Assembly: GCA_021018815.1 (NCBI GenBank)
Contig: JAITYX010000042.1
Coordinates: forward strand, 821,001 to 885,000
Source: Talinum fruticosum
Taxonomy: Eukaryota; Streptophyta; Magnoliopsida; Caryophyllales; Talinaceae
Length of the DNA stretch: 64,000 nt
Direction: 5' to 3'
Shown: piece by piece, positions 10,501-24,065 of the stretch
Layout of the letters: each line of letters starts with the position of its first letter
Position numbering within the stretch: position 1 is the stretch's first letter
Notes under the pieces: generated by a model
Told to the model about the DNA's origin: nothing
What the model saw: only the letters and a program-made list of their open reading frames with translations
Databases searched by the model: none
Translations under genes and position numbers: made by a program

Positions 10501-13500
10501 ATGTGAAATGTAGCTGCTTATTATGCTTCTTATGGTACGTGTCTTTCGCCTCTGCAGAAGCAAGTCCAAGTGACTCTGATGATGAAAATGATAGGGTTGA
10601 TGCTGCAGAGGAGGACACGGATGATGATGAAAATGCATTCTTTGACACACGGGACTTTCTCTCATCAAGTTCATTTAGAAGCACTGGGTCTGATTTCAGA
10701 TTATCATCTGTCTCCTCTGATGATGATGACCATGTTGTGGAATCAGAAGAGGATGTTGATCCTTCTATCAAATCTGTTGAAGCAAACTTCCCTTACATTA
10801 AGCGGCGTAAGAAATTGCCTGATCCTAAAGAGAAGGAGAAAGGGGTTAGTCTTTGGTCAATGATAAAAGATAACATTGGAAAAGATCTCACAAAAGTCTG
10901 TCTTCCTGTATACTTCAATGAGCCTCTCTCTTCCCTGCAAAAGTGCTTTGAAGAACTGGAATACTCATATCTCCTTGACAGGGCAAATGAATGGGGGAAA
11001 CGGGTAAGTTTGTCAGAGATTTATTCTCTGTAGCTATGTTCCATCGCTCCCACCCAGCTTCCAATCTATGCTACGCTGCATCTGTTTACTTCTGCTGTCT
11101 GATTATCATATTTCATAATTTGATTTTCTTTTCCCGCAAATTGTTAATGTCAAAACAGACTATCATATGCTGCAGTAAAACTTGGTGTAATTTCTTGTCC
11201 AAATCCAAATGCAAGCCCCTGAGATTTCTGCCCCAAGGGAGGGGAGGGGTTCCAATCTAGGTGCCTTATCCCTGAGTTGTAGAATTACAGAAAGGCTGAT
11301 TTTGTTAGACCTCATTTTCGAAAATCATGTACTGCTGGGAATTCCGTAGGGAGGAATCAGAGAACCATTTAGAGACGTATTTTATCTTAGTCCACTACAA
11401 TCTAAGCTGAAATATTGTCCAAAATTGGCTTCTTTAGGATTCCAAAAAGTGGACATAGGAACACCCCCAGTGAGATTTTTTTCAGCCTTGCACGAAAGTC
11501 ACTTGTTATTTTTGTACTGAACACGCCCCAGTGAGAACTTCTATTTGTAGTCTTGATATTCTACTGCATTGAACATCTCTACTGTCCTGTAGCCTCACTG
11601 ATAGCTGTTGTCCATGTATTTTGTATGCTTGTGACAGATACCATTGTTGTTATCTGATTTTATGGTATCTTCATTTTTTTTTACTTATGCAAGCTATAGG
11701 GTAACTGTTAAGGTTGCACACATCTTCATCTCAATTGACTTGCTATTTATAATCCTCATTCACCGTCCTTGGTGATTATTGCAAATGATCGTGCTTTTTA
11801 GAGTGGTTCAGCAGAAGATGGGAATGGATGTATTTCCCTTAATCTGTTTCATAATAGTTAGATTCAATAACCTTTTTTGTGGTTGTGTTAGTGCTCTTAA
11901 CATTTGAGTTTGCATGTTTTTTTCCTTGTGCTTTTTTAAAAATTGTTAGTTTTTGATAACTAGCTTGCATTCATTCTTAATGCTTACTTAAGATAGTAAA
12001 TTGAAATATCCAGGGAAACAGCCTTATGAGAATCCTTAATGTGGCGGCATTTGCTATTTCTGGATATGCTTGTACTGAGGGGAGAATCTGCAAGCCATTT
12101 AATCCATTGTTGGGGGAGACCTATGAAGCTGATTATCCTGACAAGGGCCTTCGTTTTTTCTCAGAGAAGGTTTATTTCTTGCCTCAGCCAGAACAAGGAA
12201 CAAATGGAAGGATAATTTATGCATTTATGATTAATTTAATGAGTTTTCTGTTTTTTCTACTAGGTAAGTCATCACCCGATGATTGTTGCCTGTCATTGTG
12301 AGGGGACTGGATGGAGATTCTCGGGAGACAGCAATTTGAAAAGCAAGTTTTGGGGCCGGTCTATACAGCTTGATCCTGTTGGGATTCTGACCTTAGAGTT
12401 TGATGATGGGGAAGTTTTCCAATGGAGTAAGGTGGGTTAAAACATTTATTGTATATTTATTTTCGAGACCCAGTCTCTTATTATTTTTACCATTCAGGTA
12501 ACAACATCCATATACAACCTTATACTTGGAAAGTTATATTGCGAACACTATGGTACGATGCGTATACAAGGAAATCAGGATTACTCTTGCAAACTGAAGT
12601 TTAAGGAGCAGTCTATTATTGATCGCACTCCTCGTCAGGTACTGTGGTCCTTGCCCTCCACCAGTCCATCTGCCTTTCTTGCCTACCATGAACACATGCA
12701 CGTCTGTGCACATACACACATATATGCGCAAACCCAAAAAAGTAAAATTAAAGCCCTATCAAACGCTTCAAGCTCTGCACCATGCATCATCTTGAAGGAC
12801 TTCTAAATAGATAAGAAACTGGCGGAGGATTTCAAGCCTGCACCCCCTTTCCACATGACTTCTTGGAAAAAGGCCATGGGGAGATTACGTAAAGCTTGAC
12901 CACTTATGTGGTGGTACATTGATACCAGATATATCGTTATCTCATGTACTTTATGTTTGGTCTCTTTTGACCCCTTTCTTTTTATTAATGAGCACAGTAT
13001 TATTATTTTTTTAATCTTTATCCTTGTTCATTAAATCTATTGGTTGCCATATCGGAGTGATGTCAGAAATTGTACTGCCAAAAATTTATAATAATGAATG
13101 TTGAGATGACTTTGCTAGATATACAATACTCCGTAAATGATATTGAAACCGAAGCATACCAGTATCTGATTTGTGCAATTAATGTCAAAATCAAGAAACT
13201 CTTTCCATGTTATGAGTTAATCTGAAGGTGTTTATGAGTACTCATGTTGGTTTAGTCTATTTTGACCTTGTTATGTTATAGTTTGTCTGTTCGTCGGCAG
13301 TCTTTCTACTGCTATAAACTTTCTTGTAATCTGGAATCTGATCTAATGCGCATCCCTTGAATGCCTAGATGTGATAGTCAGACATGCATGTTTACACAAG
13401 TGCTCAATTTGTGATGAACTTTGTACCCAAATTTCTCAATTATTGCTGTGTAGGTACAAGGTATAGTGCAAGACAGAAATGGAAAAACAGTTGCGACATT

Positions 13501-14410
13501 ATTTGGGAAATGGGATGAAAGTGTGCATTATGTAAATGGAGATTTCTTAGGTAAGGGAAAGGGTGTGGATGCTATGTCAGAAGCCCGCTTATTGTGGAGG
13601 CGAAGCAGGCCACCGAAGTTCCCTACCAGATACAACCTAACTCGCTTTGCAATCACGTTGAATGAGCTCATTCCTGGATTAAAGGTAACTCCTTAGCATT
13701 GACTGTATCTCCTCCCATTTGGACATGGGGAACTGTTACTTGCAAAATGAAAATGATTGAACTTCTTGAGTCCATCTTCCTATATATATGCATCATGCAT
13801 GTAGTTCCTTTTATTGTTGAAACTGAATTTAGTGTTGGAGAGAAACTGCAATGATTGATTAATTTCTAGTATGATATTCTTAGTTTCAATGAATGAAACA
13901 CGACTACATGAGTAAAATCTTTAGAGATGCCACAGGGTTTAGCTTCTGTGGCAATATAACTAGGTCAAATCTAGCTGGGAGATGCCATTGTTTTCTATTA
14001 TGATCTGGAGTTTGTTTACATTTTTGTACAGGAGAAGTTGCCACCCACGGATTCAAGGCTAAGGCCGGACCAGAGGTACCTAGAAAATGGGGAGTATGAA
14101 AAGGCAAATGCAGAGAAGCTGAGGCTAGAGCAACGACAGCGGCAGGTAAGTTTGTGGACATAACCAACCTATACTCATCAGGGGTGAATCGGTATATACC
14201 TTGGTTAGCAAAGCTAATTAAGTGGTTCCTGTGGATGATTTTCAGGCTCGGAAAATGCAGGAAAGGGGATGGAAGCCACGATGGTTTGCCAAGGATAAAC
14301 AAACGGACACATACCGCTACATTGGAGGGTACTGGGAGGCCCGAGAGCAGGGCAACTGGGAGTCGTGCCCCGATATATTTGGCCAAATTCCAGGAGAGAT
14401 ATTGGATTGA
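7569..14410 (+). CDS. ORP1: Oxysterol-binding protein-related protein, ORP1-class (PH + ORD)
   Basis: Ten coding exons: 7569-8069, 8632-8988, 9903-10002, 10558-11003, 12014-12169, 12264-12431, 12498-12638, 13454-13684, 14032-14145 and 14246-14410. Together they give 2,379 nt (792 aa) with all phases consistent, GT-AG introns and no internal stop. The N terminus MHPFCC is typical of plant ORP1C/1D-type proteins. A PH domain spans roughly residues 85-215 ([20 protein letters not shown] core), followed by a coiled-coil-prone segment near 230-290. An acidic stretch ends in FFDTRD (347-352), a FFAT-like VAP-binding motif. The sterol/lipid-transfer ORD domain runs from about residue 400, with the fingerprint at 521-526 reading VSHHPM. 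Plant ORPs exchange sterols or phosphoinositides at ER contact sites; the ligand here is unknown. Exon 6 starts with GTAAGT directly after its acceptor. Confidence 0.95.
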
Positions 14411-16554
14411 GTACATTTTGAAAGCACATGTTGGTTTAGTCTTAAGAAAAAAGGTTATGGTTTCAGCTTTAGCCCTTCATATTCTTTTTCACCCCCTACC
14501 TCTCTACCTGGGTAGGCAAGTGAGCATTCATAGTTGTTAAAGTAGGCAATATGTGAATTAATTACATGATTGTAAAGTAAGTAATATTAAGATGAAGCCA
14601 TCATAATGATTGCAAAACAATAATTTTTTTTTTTTGGTTCTATTTTCTTCCTCTGGCTACCCTCTCTTGATCTATCTCTTCCCTGATCCCACCACTAACG
14701 TTTATCATGCAGTTGATATTCAGCCAACTTTCAAAGGATTCTCATTGGATAGTAAGAACTATTTGACTAGGAGCGGAGCTCTCTTTATATGCAACTATGT
14801 AACGATATATCGGGACACCATGGATGAAAAAAAGTAGAAATTTATATATAAAAATTCTTTAAATGTAACTATGTAACAATATCTCGGGACATTATATATA
14901 ACTATGTAACGATATATCGGGACATCATGAATGAAAAAAATTAAAAATATATATATATATAAATTCTTAAAAATTCATAAAATTGTTAAGGATAACGATC
15001 ATAAAAATACTAGTACTCATACAATTCAAAAATACTAAATAAGGAAAGTTGTTAAATAGGTTTTTCACCTTTACATTTTATCTCATGAATTAAATCTGTT
15101 TTTTTCTCACCATTCATTCTCTGTCTCTCTCTTCTCTCTAGGCCATGGATCTTCTGCAAATCGGATCTGTGTTTGTTTTCATCCCTCGAGAAATGCATTA
15201 CAAATGATGCCACTGTACTATTCTAAACTTTGCTATTATACTTTACTCTTACTGGGATTGAGGCTTATAAGTGAGTGATTCACCAATGTCCCAACTTGTA
15301 CCATTGTTGCACCCCCATGCTATTTCTCCTTTTTAATCATACCAAAAATAAATAAACTAATTAAAACACTACACATACTTACAATATTTCGGGTTTCTGA
15401 TTCCATTTGTTTGATTCAACTTAAAAATAGATTCAATATAAATATAAAGTGATACTTACAGTAATAATTTAAGTAACGAAAGTTTGATAAAATCCCTTAT
15501 CTTAGGGATTACTCATTTCTCAGAAACGTAGTTTCATATAAAAAAAAAGTTTCATCTTTATACCTATACAATAAAAATCTTAAATCGAGTAGGGATGAGT
15601 ACGAGTCTATTGTTTCTATCAAATTTTCTCCATATGATAGACCCTTTTGAAAATAGGATGCTTGCAAGTTTAACAACTAGTGTCAGAAACAGCACTGATG
15701 ATCTGAAAATAGCCTGTGTTTACAATGAGTTCTTTACTGAATCGCCATTGCTGGATACTTTTTTTTTTTTTTTTTTGGGAGACATTGGCCAGTTTTGGAC
15801 ATTTTTCCTTGTTCCATCTTTATAATAAGGACAAATGTTTTAGGTATCATGGAAATTGGACAAAACATTACCGTACTTGGGAAATAATTACAGGAATATC
15901 ATCAGAGACTGAGAATGAATAAATAATATACAGATGAAAAACCCAGAACCCGAAGCCATCAAATCAGGGTCAGGGTCAGGGTTGATGACAATTCAAGAAC
16001 AAAAATGTGTGAAGCCCAAAATGAGAAGGCCCATATATGCCCATTAATTATCATGATCTTGCCTTTGACCATGGATCAGATCAGATCTCCAAAGCAGTTA
16101 AAAAAAGCCAGAAAAACAGAAAAATGCATGAATTGACAGGAGAAGGTGTCTTATACTACTACACTAGCAGTAAACTGGTACTTGTATAGGTTCAGGGTGA
16201 AGATCACAGAGGAGAGAGAACTGGGAAGAGCTGAATTTAGCCAGATGTCATGTAGATATTGGTTAATCAATGGTCAACAGAATATATGATCTGATTCTTC
16301 TTCTGCTATTGAGGGAAGATCTATGGATCATCAACCCATGTCTTCAAATTTCAGAGTGCAAGATTTTCTCTCTCTGTCCCATCAACCCCCTCTTTGCCAT
16401 TGCCATGCCATCATCTGTTCCTTTTCGAATGTCCCAAAATTATATCCACATTCTGATACAATTATGACATTCATAATCCCAGCCAAATATAAGATACTAT
16501 TAAGTTGGAAGTTAACTTCTTCGAGATTCGCTATGAGTAATTTAAACAATTAAG

Positions 16555-16729
16555 GTCTGTTTGAAATTATATAAAAACATAGAAAAATGAAAATAGAAAC
16601 ATAAACGAATATAAAAGAGTATAAACGAACGAGAAAATGAGTAATGTAAAAAAAAGAAAAAAACGAAACGAACATAAACAAACAAAATACAAAAATAAAT
16701 GATAATTTTTATATAATTTCGAACAGACA
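16555..16729. mobile_element. MITE, family 1 (best-preserved copy)
   Basis: About 175 bp bounded by near-perfect inverted termini: left 'gtctgtttgaaattatata…' and right '…tatataatttcgaacagac', about 23 bp with one mismatch. The interior is a degenerate run of 'gaacataaac'-type words ('aaacgaatataaaagagt', 'aacgaacataaac'). No open frame. At least five relatives with the same interior words occur in this window. The superfamily is uncertain because no clear target duplication is visible. Confidence 0.6.
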
Positions 16730-17235
16730 TATGACCAATAAAGGGTTAACATGTATACATAATTTATAAGTACATATATACCGATAATGTATGTAATGTT
16801 CTAAATATAGAGTATGTATAATCAATGAACTGAAAGTTGCCCCAGAGAGCTATCAGCTACTATTAAAAAAAAAAATCTGAGTTATACGAAATGATATTTT
16901 CATTGACTATTTGTCTATCTATGCCTGACTCAGCCGGCCACCCTCATCATCTCGTGGAACAAAAACTTATATAATTCTACCAACAAAACGCAAAAAATAA
17001 AAAAGTGATGAAAAATAATTTATGGTTCGAAGAAAAAGAAGAAATTGTGAGTCAAACTTTAAGTCATATAATTAAAATCCACCGACCTATAAATGTCATT
17101 TGAGTCGAAAAAAACCAGTAAACGACCATATCACCGACGCCACCTCCCCCATTATTCACCGTTGCTCTACCTCCCCTACCACCAATTTGTCCTTCACCAT
17201 AATTTTATTATTATAATATTAAAAGTACTAACGAG

Positions 17236-17758
17236 TACATCAAGAACATTGAATTATAATTATACATATATCTGATGTGATTTACAGATACGAGATAAAT
17301 TTAAGTAATGCGGTATTTATTTATGAAAATACTTTTCAATAAGATTATTTTATTCCTCATAAATCAATAAACAAATACATATATGATGCCTTTTTTTGCA
17401 CTTGTAAGAAGTAGGATATGTATGGATAATATTAAGAGTGAAGTATGATATGCATAGTACAGATAGGTCAAGTGATATTATAATATCGAAAGTATACTTG
17501 TTATTTTAGTGGATACAGTACATCAAAAACATTCTAATGCATTATAGACAAATTACAATAATATGTATATCCGATATGATCTATAATACGAGATAAATTT
17601 AAGTGATGCGATATTTATTTACGAGAATACTTTTTAATAAGATTGTTTTACCTCTCATAAATCGACACATAAGTGTATTTTCAAGTTTTTTTGCACTTAT
17701 AAGAAGTGGGATACGTATGGATAATATCAAGAGTGAAGCATGATGATATGCATAGTAG
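17236..17758. repeat. Diverged tandem duplication, about 230 bp, two copies
   Basis: Copy 1 is about 17,236-17,460 and copy 2 about 17,519-17,758. Shared landmarks in order are 'tacatcaa(g/a)aacatt', 'tacgagataaatttaagt', 'aataagatt(a/g)ttttа'-type AT stretch, 'ttttttgcactt(g/a)taag', 'gtatggataatat' and 'gatatgcatagta'. Spacing between copies is 283-298 bp, so the copies have accumulated indels. No coding potential is seen in either copy. Confidence 0.75.
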
Positions 17759-17928
17759 GGAAATTCAAAATGGGGAATGCATTGGGAGACTTATCCAAAT
17801 AAGGTAGAGACAGAGAGAAATTTTGGAGGAATAATTTAAACGAAAGAGAAAGGTGTTTAAAACACATGCATGCTGATGCTGATGTTTTATGCAGATGGAT
17901 GGCCCCTCGACCTTCCGACTGTGACGTT

Positions 17929-17958
17929 GTATGAGTATGAGTATGAGTATGAGTATGA
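17929..17958. repeat. (GTATGA)5 hexamer repeat
   Basis: Five exact tandem hexamers read directly from the sequence. Confidence 0.95.
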
Positions 17959-18198
17959 CTTTGAATTTTAATTTTTAAATAATCAATGAAGAAAATTAAA
18001 AAAAACAGTGAAAGGAAGAGAAGTTAGAGAGAGAGAGAGGAGCAGAGGATACGTGTCAGGAATGATAGGAAGAAGACAAGAAGGCGTCAGAGAAAGAGAC
18101 ATAAAACGACCTCTCTTCTCTTCTCTTCCTCTCTCCAGTAGTATTACACTATTTTTTAACCTCGAATCCATCTATCTTCTGCTTATAAATGGCGGGCT

Positions 18199-18362
18199 CT
18201 TTCGAAGTTATATAAAAATATATATAAATAGAAATAAAAATAGAAACGGATAGAAATGAGTAAAAACGAAAAGAAACAAACAGAAAAAGAATAAATTAAC
18301 AAAAACGAATAGAAATTAATAGAAAATTGAAATAAATGATGTTTTTATATAATTTCAAACAT
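18199..18362. mobile_element. MITE, family 1 copy
   Basis: Left edge 'ctctttcgaagttatataaaa' and right edge 'ttttatataatttcaaacatg' form an inverted pair. The interior is the family's 'aaacgaatagaaa'-type word array. Diverged from the copy at 16,555. Confidence 0.5.
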
Positions 18363-19230
18363 GCATGCGACTCCAATCGATGATTCAGCTACTGATTATA
18401 CCAAACATTAACTACCCCGAAATCAACCCAATCCAAATCAAATCGAAATTCAATCGAATTGTAATAAATCGAACATAATCCTTGATCTGAAATAACTAAA
18501 ATCAAAACAGACCCGATTGTGATATATACTTACACTAATTTAAAAAGGTCCCCCAAGGCCAGATTAACCAAGTGGAATGGAATCAGCGATAGATGCTGAA
18601 TTTAGAGATGTCCTTCTCTTTGGGCCTCTGCTTGTACACATGCATATACATTAGCTAGCTGTGCCAGCCTCATAGGCCTGGTATTGCCTCGAGAGAGAGA
18701 GGGAGGCTGGTAGGTGATGGTGCATGGGCATCTCCCAGGCTGTCTCTCTTCATTGGCTGCCCCCACTAAACTTAACCACTGTTTCAAGCATGCAAGTATA
18801 TATGAATATGACTCGCTATTATCACATACCTACTGATAATAACTACTTAATCTACACTCTACATATCCTTCTTCCTCTTTTAGCTCTTCTTCTTTTCAAT
18901 TTATTTCTTTAATATAAGTTTTAAACTTTGAATATTTAGTTTAATTTATGGAAAATAACTTTAAATGAATTTAGTTTCGTGAAATTAGTTTAAAATTCAA
19001 TAAGCAAAAATAGGTTTAGTCGATATAGAGTTCAAAAACATTTAATTCAACAAAAATAAGTCGAAATAAGTTAAGTTATTTAGATAAATCGTTCTAAAAT
19101 AAGTTGAGAAAGACAATGTCGCACGTTTGTGTATTATAATATCGTATAAAAAATTATAAATGTGTGTTACTTTCAATAAGGTAGGGTAGTATAGTACAAT
19201 ATAATTGATAGAAGAAAATTACTGCAACTT

Positions 19231-19470
19231 ACTCTCTCTATTTTAAAATACTTATCATTTTAAGGTTATGAGTGAGTACCAAAGAAGCACTAAATTCATG
19301 ACAAAATTTATGTTAAAAGACCAAATTACCCTAAAATTTTATTGAAAATAAAAAAAATCAATGGAAAAAAAGAAGAGAAATAAAGCAATTAATGAGGATG
19401 AAATTGGTAAACCAGGCATTAATACGTAATTGAAACTGTAAAGTGATATATATTTTGAAATGGAGGAATA
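19231..19470. mobile_element. Stowaway-like MITE
   Basis: Left end 'ctctctctattttaaaatac' and right end 'tattttgaaatggaggaa' are imperfect inverted repeats flanked by TA, as in Tc1/mariner-type Stowaway elements. About 240 bp, no coding potential. Interior words recur at 5,765-5,965. Confidence 0.55.
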
Positions 19471-21307
19471 CTATAATTACATTGTATTATGTATCAAATT
19501 AAGTTTTTAAAAGAATTTTCAACCTAGCAAAATAATTTGAAAAATATTTTACACGGTATTAAAATTGGTCTCTCTATTTGTAAAAATACTAAAAAGGATA
19601 AGATTACTCGACATTTAGATAATCTAACAATCCCGAAAACAAGTGTTATATCAAATTATGACATTATTTCTACAATACTAATAAGTGAAGGTTTTTTATT
19701 ATTATTATTACTACTTATCTTGAGTGAGATAGAAATTATTTCCTTTAACATTTATATCTGACATAAAATATTTAAATTTTGTTAAAAAGATATACATAAT
19801 TTAAAACAAAAAATTAATCTCACTACCAAAAAAAAAAAAAAAAGATCTCTGCGACATCAGCTTATCATTATCATCCAAAGAGAAGTGCATTTCAGCATTG
19901 AATTAAAGTGCAGATTTTCTCCCTGGATTAAGATTTGAGCATAAATCAAAAACACAAATTGGACCTACGTATAGGATACTGCCACCATGCCACGTACAGA
20001 GATGGACAATTAATCATGATACATAAAAAAAAAGGGAAAAAATGTGAGTGGATTTATTTTTCATGGGCCATTCCTATCTATATATATAACCTAAGTGGCA
20101 CGTTAATTTTTTATGATTATAACCTTAACAAATGGCAAATGTACAATTGTGAATAAGTAATAATGTGACATCAACAAAAATGTTTCTTGCACAAATATTC
20201 AACCTGTGCTATATATCAATCCGTCACTTATCGAGCTTTCAAAATAATGTACTATATGTTGTTGTTCTATGTATCGGTATTGAAACACATATGCTCAAAA
20301 GTTCAGCTAATGTTTGGCCAAATAAGTTTTGATGTAAAGAAATAAGTAACGAGGAAGACGGAAAATATGAGATTTTTAATTTTGAATAAGCTGGTTGATC
20401 GATCAATTCTAAATCTAAAAAGAATGCAAGTAATTAATCATTAGAATTAGTTGAGGAGTTGAAGTCCACCAAAAAGACCTCTTTTCAAGTCACCAATATA
20501 TAAATTTATTCAGTCATATTCAAATTGTCAAATTGACCTAATAATTATGTGTAAATGATTTATTCTGATCCCTCTTAAGATTAATCTAAAACAATACTCG
20601 ATTTTATGTAATGCCTATCGAGATCAAGTTACTCATGAATTTGTCTCAGTTCCTATTTAATTATCTGCAGCACGAGTTAGGCATTGATAATAGCCTATAT
20701 ACGAGGAGATGTGCTAAATTTATCGGAGCGATTCCGGTTGAGAACAACATAAATATAATCCTTAAAAAAGCTGCCAAATTATTGTATTACTTACCTTTTG
20801 AAAAAAAAAAAATTGGGAAGACATCAACATCAAAATGTCAAAATATGTACTTAATATTTAATGGTATATTTTTATAAAAAAAAAAAAAACAGAAATGTAA
20901 ACAGGTTCACTGAATTGAGGAATATAAATTATTCTGTTGGTATGATGTACGTGGTACATATACATGGGTTGGCTTTTTTGGCTAATTAATTGGCTTTCAA
21001 TTCGTTCCCATAATAATATATATGGCTCGTAGAATCACTCAATGGTCAACTCCACGCTATATATTCTTTATGCTTATGCATTTTATTTTTGTAATTATAT
21101 ACTCTTCGTTTCTTATAAATTTTCTTTTTGACAATTATATTTTTTAAAAATAATATTCTTAATTAGTCATTAAATACACTATTAGCTAATAACTTTACAT
21201 CGTTTATTTCAAATTATTTGTGTGCGGGCTAATATTTAACATTCTTCAAAATACAGTATATTTTTAACATTTTGGAAGATTTAGTTAATTGAGATTGAAA
21301 TAAATTA

Positions 21308-21565
21308 TTCCCTCCATTTTAAAATACATGTCGCTTTAACCAACATTTTTCGTTTTACAACATCCGTCACTTTATAATTACAATGATGTATTAATGATTA
21401 TTTTACCAATTAGTTTTCTTTTCCTTCTTTTTTTAATTAATTCTCTTCATTTTCAATGAAATCTTGGGGCACTTGATCTTCAACACAAATTTTATCAACA
21501 AAGTTTGTGTTTTTTGATATTTTCACATAAACTTAAAGTGACAAGTATTTTAAACGGAGGAAATA
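21308..21565. mobile_element. Stowaway-like MITE
   Basis: Left 'ttccctccattttaaaatac' and right 'gtattttaaacggaggaaa' are inverted repeats, with 'gtcgcttta' inside the left end answering 'taaagtgac' inside the right end. About 258 bp, non-coding. Confidence 0.65.
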
Positions 21566-22439
21566 CGTCATTGTACCACTTGAAATAGTGGCGGAAAATA
21601 AAAAATACAAACTAAATCAATATTTTCATAAATGTTTGAGATATGCCTAATCCTGTATGTAAATGGGAATTTGATTCCATGCAACGGAATATATAGCGTC
21701 GTGCCCCATAATGAAAATACTCAATTAATAACACCATTAATAAGAAAGGGACTAAATTATTCAAATCAATCATTAAAAAAGGTATTAGCCTAATTAATTA
21801 AGTGCTATATGAAGGTTAGTAGTCAGAATTTTAATTAATACCGATAATTATCTTGCTAATTAAGGTAGTATTTTAGTGTTATCGGATATGGTCAACTAAT
21901 TTATAAATTGTAACCCAAAGCTACATTTGCGTGTAATTTTATTTGCTTGAATAATTATTTATTTTTTAATCAAAGGTCTCCAATATTCAGCTAAGTTTTT
22001 TCATTATTAAAAATCAGAATATTGACATGCATAGAATTTATGTTATCAAGAATATAAACATAGACTTGACAATTTTTTAAATAAAAAAGCACGGTGTTTT
22101 TAAATAAGTTTTTTATTATTATTAAAAAACAACGGGAACATAAAACCCATTGTCATTTGCATCTCTTTATACTAGCCGTAGCCACAAACTTAATAAGAGA
22201 TATTGTTTGGGTTCGATTCTCTTTTTACCATAACGTACCATACAATTTTATAGAAGAGGGAAAATTGAACCCAGAATGTAACATATTCGGTATCTCAAAC
22301 TTGACTATTAGATAAACACCTTATCCGTATTAGAGTTTGATTTACGTATGTTTGAAAATGACTTAATTTCTTTTACTTTAGGGAGAGGGGAGGTAAATAG
22401 GTGTTATTATAGTATAATAAGCATGATTCTTAATTTATT

Positions 22440-22575
22440 ATATGAGTAGAATATTTTTAGGGCATATATGCACCAGCCCCTAACATATTGTAGGGACTAG
22501 CCAAAGAGTGAAGAATATGGTTCGATTCGAGGAGATGAATATGGATTACTATCGTTGCTCAAAAAAAAAAAAAAA
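22440..22575 (+). mobile_element. Possible SINE-like segment
   Basis: Contains a good B-box-like 'ggttcgattcgagg' at about 22,519 followed 40 bp later by a 15-A run. An A box is not convincing and no target duplication is evident. A similar 'gggttcgattctc' word lies at about 22,209. Weak. Confidence 0.25.
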
Positions 22576-23889
22576 GAGAAAAATAAAAGCACATGGATCA
22601 CTATTGCCAACTCAAAGAGAATACATACATTATATGAATTTGACATTAAAATTGAAAAATATTTATACTTTGAATTCGTGTTTGTGGACCGAGTGGTATG
22701 ACAGAGTGGGAGTAAATTCTATATTTTTGGGAAAGGGAAACCATAAAAATGAAGAATGAATTTTTAAAAATTAAAAGAAAATAACATATATGATAACTTA
22801 GGTTTATAAACTCAGGTCTAGGGTGATATAGAAACCTTTAAGTATCCATCATTGAGGGCCCTTTTCTTTTCTTTTTTATTATTTTAAAATTATACTAGTA
22901 TTTAACTATGTGCTATTATAAAAACCATCAAAAAGAGTGGTATAATAATATTTGACCCATTTTCTATCAGAAAAACATTGACCCTTTCATTGTTTTTTTA
23001 AATCTAAAGACCCATCCATTGTTTAAAGACTACACTATTTATTTAATCTATTAACTAAATGATCTTTTTATCAAAAAAAACTAAATGATTTTCAAACTCA
23101 ATCGAATATTAATGTAGGAAAAAATATATAGATATATAAATTAGGTATTAAATTGTACCTTAAATTATGTCAAATAAAGCTTAATAATATTAAATAAAAC
23201 TAAATATAGTACTTATCATGAATATTTTTTATTATCAGTATTGATAATAAGTAGAGGTGACTATAATAAATGGGTAGTACCCTAGAAGCTAGTCCAATGG
23301 GTCTGGTTTCGGAACCGAAATACGTCAAAATAGTTATAGATTCAGTTCCCGAAAACGGCAACAAGTTAAATAAAATCCAAAAACAAAAACAATGAGGCCA
23401 CATTACAACTTGGGCAAGCTTAGCTCGATCCCCCGTAGATTATTTGACAAAGAAGCCAAAACCATGGAGGGACAAGAGTCAATATAAAATCCAAGGCACT
23501 GATCAAATTTGCACAGCCGAATTACAAGTTGCAAAATGCAGAGTAAAATTGTTGGGTTGGGTGTATATCAGCAAGTTGAAGGCCACGGGTGGCCGTGGCT
23601 CTTTAATTTCTCAAATTACTGCATTTAACAGCAACTTGTGTTGATTGTCACAGTCCGTCCGAGCGCGCGTTACAGCCTTGAATAGTCACTCTTAATTCTA
23701 CCAACTATTTGAAATTTGTGGCCTAATGACTATATACACACAACATGATTCAGCACAGATTAATATAACCCCTTAGGCCGTATTTATTGACCGCTCCTAC
23801 GTATTTTTGTATTCTTTCACTGTCACCAAATACGTACAAAAATATATTTTTAAGGGGCGGGAGTTGAAAGAAGCGGTAATTTTTATCAT

Positions 23890-24065
23890 CTAAAATGAGA
23901 TCATGTTCCATTTAACTTTAACTTAGAGTTTTACATCTTCTTACGATTGCTTACATCTCATTACGAGTTTTTATAACTAATTTTACAATTATCTTACAAA
24001 TGCTTACAATTACATATAATTCTCGATATTTTTCCTTACAACCTTATAATAACTAAACGGAATAG
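23890..24065. mobile_element. MITE-like element, family 3 copy
   Basis: Starts 'gttccatttaactttaactt', carries 'acttacatctcattacg' and 'tttttataactaatttta', and ends near 'ataactaaacggaata'. The reverse complement of 54,419-54,580 follows the same order, and shorter pieces recur at 45,040-45,130 and 45,600-45,700. Non-coding. Confidence 0.45.

Noticed and set aside
18600..18780. Possible microRNA hairpin around 'ccagcct…aggctgg'
   Set aside because: Only about 7-8 paired bases and no known plant miRNA sequence; no stable stem by eye.
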